Origin: Sapientia aquatica
GTDB taxonomy: Bacteria; Pseudomonadota; Gammaproteobacteria; Burkholderiales; Burkholderiaceae_D
Direction of reading: 5' to 3'
DNA length: 64,000 bases
Assembly: GCF_004358105.1 (NCBI RefSeq)
Contig: NZ_SMYL01000002.1
Location: forward strand, 434,001 to 498,000
Position 1 is the stretch's first letter. Each line of letters starts with the position of its first letter. Positions 9,119-18,699 of this stretch are shown piece after piece. A program made the position numbers and the translations under genes. The notes under the pieces were generated by a model that had not been told where the DNA came from, ran no database searches, and was given only the letters and a program-made list of their open reading frames with translations.

Positions 9119-10456
9119 ATGAAAAAGGGTGTATTTGGCGTTGGCACAATCGCGAGCGCGTTGATGTTTAGTGCAAGCGGTTACGCCTTCGCTGGAATTT
9201 TGCCAGACGAAAAATCGCTATTCCAAGAGGCAGCCGATTGGCGCCACAGCATGAGCGATAAAGGGTATCAAATGGAGGCTGGTTATGTGAACCAAGCCGC
9301 CCATTTGGTGGATGGTGGTTATAGCGGCGAGCATCCTACCAAATTCATTGATCAGTTTCATTTCAAATTTAATGTTGATTTAGCCAAGATAGCCGGCATT
9401 GAAGATGCGGTTTTTGAGGCTTTATTCGTCAATCGTAATCACGACGAAAACTTAAGTAATAGCGACATTTATGACCCGGGCGCACCGCGCCTGAATTCAA
9501 CCCAAGAAAGTCACGGACGCGGATCGATTTGGCGATTAGGTTTGTTTTCTTACCGCCAGTCTTTCCTCGATAAAAAACTAAAAATTCGCGCTGGATTAAT
9601 TAATAAAGTCTGGGACTTTGATAACGCAACGCCGTGCGATTTTCAAAGCTCATTGCTATGCGCAGGTAAGTCCGGCAGATCGGCGATTTGGTACAACTGG
9701 AATGTGGCGCAGTGGGGCGTCAGTGCGCAGTATCAGCTCTCACCCCAATGGATTATTAAAACTGGTCTGTACGATCAAAACCCCAGTCGGCAAGAGCGCA
9801 GCCAAGCATTTTCCTTCTCTACTTCTGGTAGCCAAGGAATTATCGTACCGCTAGAGCTGGAATATCGACCAACCTTTGCCAATGGCAAGCTGCATGGCAT
9901 TTATGAGATCGGCACGACTTACAGCAACGCCGATAGCAAAGATGTGTATTTAGCCTCCAACGATCAACCACACGCTTTGTTCCCGCAGTTGGATTACAAG
10001 ATTCATCACGATCAGCAATATATCTATTGGAACTTCACCCAGCAGATTAGTCAGAAAGGCGCGAGCGCCAACGACGGAATGCATCTATTTTTTACCGGTG
10101 GCATAGGCGGACGGACTAAGCACGTCAAAGCAAACATGTCGGCTGGATTGCGCTATCCAGGGATTCTCTCGCAACGTCCTAAGGACTCATTTGGTATTGG
10201 CGTTTCCTATTCTCGGCTCAATAAAGACTATGTCAGTAATGCCCATTTAATGAATCAAGTGAACGCTGGCATTGAAGGATTTTCGCCTTTGCCGATACGC
10301 GATTCGGTCGAGATGGTGAGCGAAGTTTATTACAACGTGCAGGTAACGCCAGCGATCAGCATTCAACCGGGATTGCAATATTGGCGCAAGCCAGCTGGCC
10401 TTGCGGAGACACCGAATGCGGTGGTGCTCGGACTAAAAATGATGGCGCTGTTTTAA
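9119..10456 (+). CDS. OprB-like carbohydrate porin, first copy
   Basis: This is a predicted outer-membrane beta-barrel that lets sugars into the periplasm. The ATG at 9119 is chosen because GGAGA lies just upstream and because it begins a signal peptide (MKKGVFGVGT, hydrophobic core, cleavage near GYAFA); an upstream in-frame start would add a charged 11-residue leader. The mature protein is rich in alternating aromatic strands and ends in Phe (LKMMALF), as outer-membrane barrels do. The motif FQSSLLCAGKS suggests a disulfide loop with CDF just before it. It closely resembles the next gene along its whole length, a tandem duplication. The spacing of 56 nt after the GH3 gene suggests one transcript. 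Confidence 0.82.
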   Translation: MKKGVFGVGTIASALMFSASGYAFAGILPDEKSLFQEAADWRHSMSDKGYQMEAGYVNQAAHLVDGGYSGEHPTKFIDQFHFKFNVDLAKIAGIEDAVFEALFVNRNHDENLSNSDIYDPGAPRLNSTQESHGRGSIWRLGLFSYRQSFLDKKLKIRAGLINKVWDFDNATPCDFQSSLLCAGKSGRSAIWYNWNVAQWGVSAQYQLSPQWIIKTGLYDQNPSRQERSQAFSFSTSGSQGIIVPLELEYRPTFANGKLHGIYEIGTTYSNADSKDVYLASNDQPHALFPQLDYKIHHDQQYIYWNFTQQISQKGASANDGMHLFFTGGIGGRTKHVKANMSAGLRYPGILSQRPKDSFGIGVSYSRLNKDYVSNAHLMNQVNAGIEGFSPLPIRDSVEMVSEVYYNVQVTPAISIQPGLQYWRKPAGLAETPNAVVLGLKMMALF

Positions 10457-10601
10457 AAGGAAATTTTAATTTAAAGCAGATTCTACGAAACAGTTCCTTA
10501 AAGGTTGAAGCTGGAAAGGATACAGCGTCACATCCATCGCGATGTTAAAGGCGGTATCGCGTCGCAAACCGAAGTAATAGAGAGCAGTGGTTGAGATAAG
10601 C

Positions 10602-10649
10602 ATTAGTAGCAGCAGTAGCAACATTAGTAGAAGTAGTAACAGTAGCAGG
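10602..10649. repeat. Degenerate AGY trinucleotide repeat upstream of second porin
   Basis: About sixteen consecutive triplets, mostly AGT, AGC and AAC, begin with two related blocks starting ATTAGTAG at 10602 and 10623. The tract lies 28-75 nt upstream of the second porin start in a 220-nt gap. Read on the plus strand it is purine-rich and probably unstructured. The repeat is imperfect, which lowers slippage rates. Confidence 0.75.
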
Positions 10650-10676
10650 TGATTCACAATTTACAGGAGACAAGGT

Positions 10677-12029
10677 ATGAAAAAAAGTACAGTTAGCGCG
10701 GGTCTTAATGCGATTAGCGCATTGGGTGCAATGGTTTTATTCGTCGCAAGCGCCAATGCTTTTGCTGAAGGTTCGTCAGAACAAAAGTCGGTATTAGATA
10801 ACGTCTCTGACTGGCGTCAAAGTATGCAAGACAAAGGATATAAATTGGATTTTGGCTATGTCAGCCAAACCGCCTACCTCGCCAAAGGCGGCTATACCGA
10901 CGATCGCGCCACAAAATACATTGATCAATTCCATTTCAAATTTAATTTTGATCTCAATAAAATCGCCGGTATTCAGGATGCAGAAATTGATGCCCTAATC
11001 GTCAATCGCAATCACGACGATAACTTGACCTACTCCGATCTGTACGACCCGCAAGCGCCGTTTGTCAATTCGACCCAAGAAAGCCACGGGCGCGGCTCAA
11101 TTTGGCGTTTAGGTTTATTGTCTTACCGTCAGGCGTTTTTTGATCAAAAATTAAAAATTCGGGCTGGCTTGATCAATAAAGTTTGGGACTTCGACAACGC
11201 GACGCCGTGCGATTTTCAAACCTTGATGCTGTGCGGTGGGAAATCGGCCAACAACGGTATTTGGTATAACTGGAACGTTGGACAGTGGGGCGTGAGCGCT
11301 CAATACAAGTTCGCACCCGAATGGACTGTTAAGACTGGTTTGTACGATCAAAACCCACGACGCGAAGATCGTAATCAGGCTTTCTCATTATTTACCTCAG
11401 GCAGCAAAGGAACAGTTATTCCGTTGGAATTGGAATATCGCCCGGTTTTCGGCAATGGCAAATTACCTGGGATTTACCAACTCGGCGCAACCTACAGCAA
11501 TGCCGATTACAACGATTTGTATTTGGCGTCCAATAATCAACCGCAAGCCTTATTTCCCCATTTAGCGCCTAAGGTTCATAGTGATCAGGAATTTTTATAC
11601 TGGAATTTCACCCAGCAAATCACCCAGCAAGGCGCAGCCAGCACCGATGGCATGCATTTGTTCTTTACCGGCGGGATCGGAGACCGCAGCAAGATTGTGA
11701 AGTACAACTATTCAGCAGGGATTCGGTATCCCGGGATTTTTTCTCAACGCCCTAAGGATTCATTTGGTATCGGCGTGTCGTACGCAAAATTGAATAACGA
11801 CTACATTAATAACGCGCGATTAAGCAATCAACTAGGCGCGGGCGTTGCTGGATTCAATCCCGTATTAATTCGCGATTCAGCCGAAGTGGTGGGTGAGGTG
11901 TACTACAACTTCCAAGTTACTCCAGCCATTAGCATTCAACCTGGTTTGCAATACTGGACCAATCCTGCTGGCGTGTCGCAGACAGAGGATGCCTATGTTG
12001 TGGGTTTGAAGTTGATGGCTAATTTTTAA
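10677..12029 (+). CDS. OprB-like carbohydrate porin, second copy
   Basis: This is a second outer-membrane sugar porin of 450 residues, a close paralogue of the gene before it. Many blocks are shared, such as RGSIWRLGL, LINKVWDFDNATPCDF, GLYDQNP and SQRPKDSFGIGVSY. It has a signal peptide (MKKSTVSAGLNAI, cleavage near ANAFAEG) and the C-terminal Phe of barrel proteins (LMANF). The leader AGGAGACAAGGT is almost the same as in the first copy, so the duplication included the ribosome site. A 220-nt gap with an AGY repeat separates the two and may let them be expressed differently. Divergence is concentrated in short loop-like stretches, which could mean different sugar preference (inference). Confidence 0.83.
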   Translation: MKKSTVSAGLNAISALGAMVLFVASANAFAEGSSEQKSVLDNVSDWRQSMQDKGYKLDFGYVSQTAYLAKGGYTDDRATKYIDQFHFKFNFDLNKIAGIQDAEIDALIVNRNHDDNLTYSDLYDPQAPFVNSTQESHGRGSIWRLGLLSYRQAFFDQKLKIRAGLINKVWDFDNATPCDFQTLMLCGGKSANNGIWYNWNVGQWGVSAQYKFAPEWTVKTGLYDQNPRREDRNQAFSLFTSGSKGTVIPLELEYRPVFGNGKLPGIYQLGATYSNADYNDLYLASNNQPQALFPHLAPKVHSDQEFLYWNFTQQITQQGAASTDGMHLFFTGGIGDRSKIVKYNYSAGIRYPGIFSQRPKDSFGIGVSYAKLNNDYINNARLSNQLGAGVAGFNPVLIRDSAEVVGEVYYNFQVTPAISIQPGLQYWTNPAGVSQTEDAYVVGLKLMANF

Positions 12030-12111
12030 TTAGCTAATTGAATCGGCAAATTTGACTGCCAAGTGATTTGCTGTTGCGCCCTTCTCGGAGGACGCAACAG
12101 TTTTAAAACGA

Positions 12112-13233
12112 TTACAGCTTTTTAACTACCACGCAGCCTATTGAATAACCCGCGCCAAACGAGCAAATCACGCCGTGCGCGCCAGCAGCTAAGTCATCTT
12201 GGTGTTTGTGGAAGGCAATGATCGAACCAGCCGAGGACGTATTGGCGTAGGTATCGAGAATCGTTGGGGATTCTTCCGGTGTCGCGTCGCGTCCCAAAAT
12301 CATGCGGATAATCAGCAAATTCATATTTAAATTCGCTTGATGCAGCCAGAAACGGTTGATGTTAGTGATCGACAGTTGCGCATGTTGCACAGTGTCGGCA
12401 ATCATGGCCGCGGCCATCGGGCAGACTTCTTTAAATACCTTGCGGCCTTGTTGGCGGAATAATTTGTCGGGCTTACCAACGCCGGATTCATCGGCGCGGT
12501 TTAAGAAACCAAAGTTGTTGCGGATGTTGTTGGAGAACTGGGTCTTGAGTTTGACATCAACTACCGCGAACTGATGCTTGGATGTGGCCAAGTCTGCGCG
12601 CTCTAACAAAATCGCAGTACATGCATCACCAAAAATAAAATGGCTGTCGCGATCACGCCAATTTAAGTGGCCGCTAGTGATTTCAGGATTGAGCACTAAC
12701 ACCGCGCGGGCTTGACCACTTTGAATTGCGCTGACCGCTGCCTGAATGCCGAAAGTCGCTGATGAGCAAGCGACGTTCATATCAAAGCCGTAACCTTCGA
12801 TTCCCAACGCAGTTTGTACTTCAACAGCAATGGCTGGATAAGCGCGTTGCATGTTGCTGCATGCGACGATGACCGCATCGACATCGTGGGCGGTTTTGCC
12901 GGCACGTTCCAAGGCTTGGTGCGCCGCATTGACTGCCATTTCGCACATGATCGAGGGTGCGTCGTCGGAGCGTTCTGGGATATGCGGAACCATGCGGGTT
13001 GGATCGAGTACGCCGGATTTTTCGACCACATAGCGCGCTTTGATGCCCGAGGCTTTTTCGATAAAGCCAACACTGGATTCTTCGAGTGCGGTGACTTCAC
13101 CAGCTGCAATCGCGGCGGCATTGTCGCTATTAAATTGTTGAACGTAGCTATTAAAACAAGTAATTAATTCTTCGTTGGAGATGGAAAACGGCGGCGTATA
13201 TAGCCCTGTACCGCTAATGACGACTTGATTCAT
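12112..13233 (-). CDS. Beta-ketoacyl-ACP synthase III family protein (PA3286-like)
   Basis: This thiolase-fold enzyme condenses an acyl-CoA with malonyl-ACP. The ATG at 13233 ([15 protein letters not shown]) is chosen because the family begins there and AAGAAAG lies upstream; a further 12 codons are open. It has 373 residues, longer than housekeeping FabH (about 320). The catalytic triad is present: Cys156 in [10 protein letters not shown], His in WLHQANLN, and Asn in [10 protein letters not shown]. Length and the N-terminal insertion (about 20-60) resemble the Pseudomonas PA3286 type, which feeds beta-oxidation products into fatty acid synthesis. No fatty acid genes adjoin it, so it is probably monocistronic. 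Family secure, exact substrate inferred. Confidence 0.85.
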   Translation of the reverse strand: MNQVVISGTGLYTPPFSISNEELITCFNSYVQQFNSDNAAAIAAGEVTALEESSVGFIEKASGIKARYVVEKSGVLDPTRMVPHIPERSDDAPSIMCEMAVNAAHQALERAGKTAHDVDAVIVACSNMQRAYPAIAVEVQTALGIEGYGFDMNVACSSATFGIQAAVSAIQSGQARAVLVLNPEITSGHLNWRDRDSHFIFGDACTAILLERADLATSKHQFAVVDVKLKTQFSNNIRNNFGFLNRADESGVGKPDKLFRQQGRKVFKEVCPMAAAMIADTVQHAQLSITNINRFWLHQANLNMNLLIIRMILGRDATPEESPTILDTYANTSSAGSIIAFHKHQDDLAAGAHGVICSFGAGYSIGCVVVKKL

Positions 13234-13374
13234 GCATAACTTTCTTAAAGTATCGAGCAGAACGCTCATTTTAAGCGGCAGATTCTACCGCTTTGCCTTG
13301 GGGACTAAGGAAAGAAAATAGCTGAATTGGAATGATAACTCTAAACTTATTTTAGGACAATTTTGTGACAAATT

Positions 13375-13401
13375 AAGGTTATTTGGTTAAAAAATAACCT
13401 T
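13375..13401. other. Hairpin between transporter and ketoacyl synthase genes
   Basis: AAGGTTATTT and its complement AAATAACCTT form a 10-bp stem with a 7-nt loop. It lies downstream of the minus-strand transporter and upstream of the ketoacyl synthase. It could be a weak terminator or an operator, but there is no good T-run on either side. Confidence 0.4.
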
Positions 13402-13442
13402 ATTTGGAGTGGGCGTAAGTTAAATCAGGATGATTTCAATCT

Positions 13443-14732
13443 TTAGCGCATCTTCAGGCGGTAGCGCGCTGCCAACGTGGCGCCAACACTGACAAGCGCC
13501 GCCGCAATCACGTAGAAGGCAATCGCTAACTTGTTCTGCGTGACGGCGATAAGCCAAGTAATGATCATCCCGGCGAAGCCGCCAAAAATCATCACGCCGA
13601 TGTTGTAGCTCAGTGACATTCCCGTTCCGCGTGTTTGTACTGGAAAGATGTCGGACAACAAAGCGGGCATCGAAGCGAAATACATCGTCATTAATAGTCC
13701 CAGCACTCCTTGAATTAATAGCAGGTTGGCGAAGCTGGGATTGTTGGTTAGGTATTGATAGAGCGGGTAGGTAAGGAAGGCAAATAACACACTGCTGACC
13801 AACATAAACGGCGTGCGGCCGATCTTGTCGCTGAAATGACCAACGATGGGTGAGCACGTCATCATAATGAGGCCCGCCAAGATCATGGTAGAAAACGCAT
13901 CAGTCGAGCTCATGCCAAGCTGCTTCACCGCAAAGGTGGGCATGTACATGATGGTGTACACCGAGACGGTCGCCATGACTACGCAGCCCGATCCAATTAA
14001 TAGGCGTTCTTTTTGTTCGGCAAAAATGTCTTTCAATGGTGATGCGGTGGAACCGACTTCAGAAAATTCTGGCGATTCATCGAGATGTTGGCGGATGTAA
14101 TAACCGGCTGGGCCAATTAATAAGCCAAAGATAAACGGCAAACGCCAGCCCCAGCTTTCTAACTGTTCAACGGTCAGCTGCGAAGACAAAACTGCGCCAA
14201 AAACGGCGGCCAACCACATTGCGATGCCTTGACTGGCGACTTGCCAACTTGAAAAAAAGCCACGTCGATGCGGGGCATGTTCGACTAAAAAAGCGGTAGA
14301 GCTTCCGAATTCACCGCCCGCTGAAAAGCCTTGAATCAAGCGCGCCAACACAATCGCAGCGGGCGCCCATAAGCCTATCGATTTGTAAGTTGGCATGATG
14401 GCGATGATTAGGGTTCCTATCATCATTAACAGAATCGACAAGGTCAACGCCGCTTTACGTCCGACTTTGTCGGAGTAGGAGCCGAGTAGGACCGCGCCCA
14501 ATGGACGCATAAAAAACGATACGCCGAAAGTAGCGAAGGTAATGAGCAATGAGATCGCTGGATCGTCGGTAGGAAAAAATAGTTTAGAAATCGTGACCGC
14601 AAAAGCGCCATAGATTAGGATGTCGAACCATTCCAAGGCATTACCAATCGAGGACGAAATCACGGCGCGCCAAGTTTGTGGATGCGGGTGTTGATTGGGC
14701 TGAATGTGCTGAGCTTTTTTCGGTGCAGACAT
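13443..14732 (-). CDS. MFS transporter, metabolite:H+ symporter type
   Basis: This is an inner-membrane carrier of 429 residues with about 12 hydrophobic segments. The start of the first helix (VISSSIGNALEWFDILIYGAF), RPLGAVLLGSYSDKVGRK after helix 2, and GEFGSSTAFLVEH in the middle are typical of the MHS group (relatives of KgtP, ProP and ShiA), which take up organic acids or zwitterions with a proton. The substrate cannot be told from sequence. A two-component system starts on the opposite strand 239 nt away. LytS/LytTR pairs often control a neighbouring carrier, so this transporter is one candidate target (inference). Confidence 0.82.
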   Translation of the reverse strand: MSAPKKAQHIQPNQHPHPQTWRAVISSSIGNALEWFDILIYGAFAVTISKLFFPTDDPAISLLITFATFGVSFFMRPLGAVLLGSYSDKVGRKAALTLSILLMMIGTLIIAIMPTYKSIGLWAPAAIVLARLIQGFSAGGEFGSSTAFLVEHAPHRRGFFSSWQVASQGIAMWLAAVFGAVLSSQLTVEQLESWGWRLPFIFGLLIGPAGYYIRQHLDESPEFSEVGSTASPLKDIFAEQKERLLIGSGCVVMATVSVYTIMYMPTFAVKQLGMSSTDAFSTMILAGLIMMTCSPIVGHFSDKIGRTPFMLVSSVLFAFLTYPLYQYLTNNPSFANLLLIQGVLGLLMTMYFASMPALLSDIFPVQTRGTGMSLSYNIGVMIFGGFAGMIITWLIAVTQNKLAIAFYVIAAALVSVGATLAARYRLKMR

Positions 14733-14971
14733 CGTGGTCCTTAGATTGAAAACAAGGGAAAGAATAATAAATCAAAACGCATATTAATTGTAAATTTTGC
14801 ATTTAAATGCGCCAAATTCCACCTTTACCGACGGGCAGAATACGATCGGCTATTGCGCAAAAAGCCAAGTTCATCGCCAAATCTAAGTCGTTCGCCACAT
14901 TATTACTTGCGCGTGAGAAAAATAAGTAGAATTTGAAAATAAACAGACCACCGAATCAAGAAACGCAAAGC

Positions 14972-16255
14972 ATGAAAAAATTAGCCTCAGCAAAACCTCT
15001 CGTTGAAGTCGAACCAGCGATCGATTCAGAATTGCCCGCTCCTTTCTGGACGCGCTACGGCGGATGGGGCGCGCGTGCACAGAAGTATCCGATTTTTAGC
15101 CAAACTTGGTTTAAATATCGGGTGCGTTCATTTGTGCTGCCCGTGGCAACGTTTTTGTTATTAATGTCGGTTAGTGTCTTTGTCATGCCACCGGGCATGC
15201 AGTGCTATATGCTGGCCAATTTCCTGTATCTCTGCGTCTGTATTGTGTATTCATTGCTGATCGGACGCTGGCTGGCTGTATTGGTTTGCAAGCGAAAGCT
15301 GACTGAAAAAATAAAACTCGTCGCCTTAATTGCTGTGCTGGTCTTTGGTGTCGCTAGCTCGTTTGGAATTAAACGAATTGGTGACCGCATGGAAAAGGAA
15401 TGGTGGGTCGAGCATTTGCACGAAATGGATCAAGACAGTATTAAGTATTTTGAAGCGACTCAACGAGGCATGAATAATTCTGCGGTAACAGGAATCAATC
15501 TTCTTTTTTCTATCGCGTTATTTACTTGGCTCGGTGGTGCGTTAGATTTTGTCGCTTATTTCCGCCAGCAGCGCCACATGAAAGAAGAATTGGTCGCTAA
15601 AAAAGTCGCTCGCTATAAACAGGAGCGCAATGAAGCCGAATTACGCTTATCGGTATTAGCTAGCCAAATTGAACCCCACTTTTTATTCAATACTTTAGCT
15701 GGCGTGCGCTCGGCAATTTCTAGCGACCCGCAAATGGGCGTGGCGTTGATCGACAATTTAGTTGAGTACTTGCGTGCCACGATTCCACAGATTCGTGAAG
15801 ATGGCACCTGTTCGCAAGTGAAATTAACCTCGCAACTGCAAGCGATTCAAGCGTATTTGGGCGTCATTAAATTCCGCATTCCACGTATGAGTTTTCGCGT
15901 GGAATGCGATCCGGCCTTGCGTGAGCAATTCATTCCACCGTTAATGTTGATTTCACTGGTCGAGAATGCCGTGAAACACGGCATCGAGCTAAAAAAAGGG
16001 CCTGTACATATCGATGTTATTGCCGAACAAAAAGAGATAGACGCTGAACCAAAATTAGTCCTCTCGGTGATTGATAACGGACTCGGTTTGGCCGGCGTCA
16101 CAACGGGCACTGGCATTGGTTTAGCCAACATACGCGAGCGTCTCATGCAACTCTATGGTGACCAAGCTGCGCTAAGTTTAGTCGAGCGCGACGAAGGCGG
16201 TGTTTGCGCCAGTATTGTGATGCCGCTTTCCGATCAATCTACACTTTCACTCTAA
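14972..16255 (+). CDS. LytS/AlgZ-type sensor histidine kinase
   Basis: This is a membrane sensor kinase that phosphorylates the response regulator encoded 11 nt downstream. The ATG at 14972 gives 427 residues; a TTG 39 nt earlier is also open but less likely. Four hydrophobic segments lie at about 52-72, 82-105, 114-132 and 175-197, followed by a basic helix and the kinase core. His236 in SQIEPHFLFN is the phospho-acceptor of the His_kinase (PF06580) family; LVENAVKHG and DNGLGLAG form the ATP site. No known extracellular sensor domain is visible, only a loop of about 40 residues between helices 3 and 4. Confidence 0.87.
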   Translation: MKKLASAKPLVEVEPAIDSELPAPFWTRYGGWGARAQKYPIFSQTWFKYRVRSFVLPVATFLLLMSVSVFVMPPGMQCYMLANFLYLCVCIVYSLLIGRWLAVLVCKRKLTEKIKLVALIAVLVFGVASSFGIKRIGDRMEKEWWVEHLHEMDQDSIKYFEATQRGMNNSAVTGINLLFSIALFTWLGGALDFVAYFRQQRHMKEELVAKKVARYKQERNEAELRLSVLASQIEPHFLFNTLAGVRSAISSDPQMGVALIDNLVEYLRATIPQIREDGTCSQVKLTSQLQAIQAYLGVIKFRIPRMSFRVECDPALREQFIPPLMLISLVENAVKHGIELKKGPVHIDVIAEQKEIDAEPKLVLSVIDNGLGLAGVTTGTGIGLANIRERLMQLYGDQAALSLVERDEGGVCASIVMPLSDQSTLSL

Positions 16256-16266
16256 CAAGGCCAGCG

Positions 16267-17025
16267 ATGCCAACTGCAATTATTGCCGATGACGAGTATT
16301 TACAGCGCGAAGAATTACGCCGCATGCTGCAGCAGGCGTGGCCGGAGCTAACGATTTTGGCCGAGTGCGAAGACGGCTGCGACGCGCTTGATGCAATTGT
16401 GGCGCATCAGCCGGACGTAGCGTTTTTGGATATTCGTATGCCTGGTTTAAGTGGCTTGGACGTGGCGCGCGTGTCGAACGGAAAATGCAATGTCGTCTTT
16501 GTTACCGCCTACGATGCGTATGCGATTGATGCCTTTAATTTGGCGGCTTGCGATTATTTGCTAAAACCAATTCAGAACGAACGATTAGCTCAATCGGTGG
16601 AGCGCGTGCAAGCACGACTGAGTCGCGGCAGCAAATCGGAAGAATTACTGCAAATGATGGATTTGGTGGAAAAGCGATTGAGCGAGCAATCCAACAAAGA
16701 ACGTTTGCGTTGGATTAGCGCCAGTTCGGGCAAGTCCATTCAAATTTTCCCAATTGATGAGATTCTATTTTTTGAATCCGATACGCGTTATACCCGCGTC
16801 GTCAGCGCTTCCGATGAAGGCTTAATTCGGACCGCAATTAAGGATTTGCAGAAAGGGTTAGATCCTGAGCAGTTCTGGCAAATCAATCGCGGGATACTCG
16901 TCAATATGAACGCCATTGCGCGGGCGCATCGGGATGAATTGGGTGGAATCAAAGTTGAAATTAAAGGCAGCAAAGAACAATTAAAAGTCAGCCAAACGTA
17001 TGCTTGGCGTTTTAAGGGTAACTAA
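16267..17025 (+). CDS. LytTR-family response regulator
   Basis: This is a DNA-binding regulator of 252 residues paired with the kinase before it. The ATG at 16267 is preceded by AAGG and begins the receiver domain (MPTAIIADDEYLQRE); an open extension overlapping the kinase gene is unlikely to be used. The receiver carries Asp55 (AFLDIRMPG) and the Lys in LLKPI. The C-terminal LytTR domain runs from about 150 (FFESDTRYTRVV) to the end, with QINRGILVNM as its hallmark. A strong terminator follows, so the pair forms a two-gene operon. Confidence 0.9.
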   Translation: MPTAIIADDEYLQREELRRMLQQAWPELTILAECEDGCDALDAIVAHQPDVAFLDIRMPGLSGLDVARVSNGKCNVVFVTAYDAYAIDAFNLAACDYLLKPIQNERLAQSVERVQARLSRGSKSEELLQMMDLVEKRLSEQSNKERLRWISASSGKSIQIFPIDEILFFESDTRYTRVVSASDEGLIRTAIKDLQKGLDPEQFWQINRGILVNMNAIARAHRDELGGIKVEIKGSKEQLKVSQTYAWRFKGN

Positions 17026-17055
17026 GCTTTGCCGTTAGATGTAATTGGGGCCCAA

Positions 17056-17092
17056 AAAAACGCGCCAAATCGACTGCATTTGGCGCGTTTTT
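17056..17092. terminator. Bidirectional intrinsic terminator
   Basis: A 15-bp stem (AAAAACGCGCCAAAT at 17056-17070, its complement at 17078-17092) has a 7-nt loop and T or A tails on both sides. It serves the converging response regulator and NCS1 permease genes. Confidence 0.92.
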
Positions 17093-17102
17093 CTTAGTAA
17101 AG

Positions 17103-18539
17103 CTAACTCGGTAACATCAATTTGTCGGGAATCGACTTGGGCCAAATTTTGCAAGCGAAGTAATACATCACTCCGGGAACCAGCAATCCAATAATCCAAG
17201 AAATATCGGTTCCGCCTAGTTTTTCGACTAACGGCCCGGTATAAAAACTAGTCGCCAAAAATGGCATCTGCACCGTGACACCGACGACGTAAGTACTAAT
17301 CCCCGCGATGTTCCATCGACCGTAACGACCATTCGGATCGGAGAGAGCCACCAAATCATAGCGACCTTTGGTCACAAAATAATAATCGACCAAATTGATT
17401 GCGCTCCATGGTGTGAAAAAGGCGAGCAAGAATAGGATGAAGGATTTAAATAGTTTTAAGAATGCCCCTTGTCCAGTCAGTGCCACCGCTGCCGCTACGC
17501 CAACAATCAAGACGATGTAAATAAAACGTGCGACGGGAGAGAAACGTTGCTGGCGTTTAAATCCACTTAATATCGTTGCGATCGACATAAAGCTGCCGTA
17601 GGTGTTAAGTGTGGTTGCCATCACTTTGCCGAGAATAATACTCAAATATAAAAAGCTAGCGATGATACCGGTTCCGCCCAAGCCGACAATAAAATTGACT
17701 TCATGTCCGACGAATTGATCTCCCGCCAAGGCGGCAGCAAAGACGCCCAAGCTCATCGAAATTTGCGAGCCAATGGCGGAGCCGCCACCGACGGCTAAAA
17801 ACGTTTTCAAGGGCGAAATAGCGCTAGGTAGGTAACGCGAATAATCAGCGACATAAGGTCCATAGGCGATTTGCCACGAAGCGCCCAACGATATCGCTAA
17901 TAGGAAGTTCGGCAAAGTGAAATGGCGATTAGCTTCAAGCAAGGCGGCTAAATCGTATTTAAACACCAGCGAAGTGTATAAATAAATGAAGGCGATAATC
18001 CCGATTAAGCTAGCAAATCGACCGAGCACGTGGATCACGCGGTAACCAAAAATCGTCACGCCAATAATGAACAAACTAAAGACAACAATACCCACGGTGC
18101 TGCTGGTATTGAGTAAGCTGCCCAGAGATTGACCTGCCAGCACGATGCCGGTCGCTGAGAATCCCAAGTACAAAATACAAACCAGCACAATCGGGATCAC
18201 CGCGCCAAACACACCAAATTGCACTCGGCTCGAAATCATTTGCGGCAAGCCCAGTTGCGGCCCTTGCGCGGCGTGCAATGCCATGACAGTACCGCCGAAA
18301 ATTTGACCTACAAATAATCCAATTAATGACCAAAAAACATCGCCGCCTAAAATCACGGCGAGCGCGCCAGTAACGATAGACGTGATTTGCAAATTAGTGC
18401 CAAACCAGAGCGTAAATTGGCTCCACAGTCGTCCGTGCCGCTCTGCTTCGGGGATGTAATCGATGGAACGTGTTTCAATGAATTTACTGCTTGATTGCGA
18501 GTTTGAATCCAGCGGACTGTGCGCCGAGTTTTGTGCCAT
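17103..18539 (-). CDS. NCS1-family permease (purine/cytosine/allantoin-like)
   Basis: This is an inner-membrane transporter of 478 residues with about 12 hydrophobic segments. The N-terminal ETRSIDYIPEAERHGR, then LWFGTNLQITS, and NLVDYYFVTKGRYD near the end mark the nucleobase:cation symporter-1 family, whose substrates include cytosine, purines, allantoin, hydantoins and thiamine-like compounds. A strong ribosome site (GGAGG) precedes the ATG. No nucleobase catabolic genes adjoin it, so the substrate stays open. It ends at a terminator shared with the LytTR regulator and is probably monocistronic. Confidence 0.83.
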   Translation of the reverse strand: MAQNSAHSPLDSNSQSSSKFIETRSIDYIPEAERHGRLWSQFTLWFGTNLQITSIVTGALAVILGGDVFWSLIGLFVGQIFGGTVMALHAAQGPQLGLPQMISSRVQFGVFGAVIPIVLVCILYLGFSATGIVLAGQSLGSLLNTSSTVGIVVFSLFIIGVTIFGYRVIHVLGRFASLIGIIAFIYLYTSLVFKYDLAALLEANRHFTLPNFLLAISLGASWQIAYGPYVADYSRYLPSAISPLKTFLAVGGGSAIGSQISMSLGVFAAALAGDQFVGHEVNFIVGLGGTGIIASFLYLSIILGKVMATTLNTYGSFMSIATILSGFKRQQRFSPVARFIYIVLIVGVAAAVALTGQGAFLKLFKSFILFLLAFFTPWSAINLVDYYFVTKGRYDLVALSDPNGRYGRWNIAGISTYVVGVTVQMPFLATSFYTGPLVEKLGGTDISWIIGLLVPGVMYYFACKIWPKSIPDKLMLPS

Positions 18540-18699
18540 ATTGCCTCCGTAGTTGTAGTTATTTCAGCGGGCAATACTATAGTAATTTTGGTAAATGAAG
18601 TTTAGATATTTGTTCTCGTATTTCAGAGCAAAAATGAGAATCAATGTTGGAAGGCACGCTGTCAGCAATGGGGGAGGGGCAGGTTATTTGATAACGGCT

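Noticed and set aside
10466-10657. Minus-strand open frame of 63 codons with a very Leu-rich N-terminus, like a small hydrophobic toxin
   Set aside because: It is the complement of the AGY repeat, starts with GTG without a ribosome site, and its second half has no membrane-peptide or family character.
13420-13857. Open frame of 145 codons on the minus strand
   Set aside because: It lies in another frame of the transporter gene and has the composition of a shadow frame.
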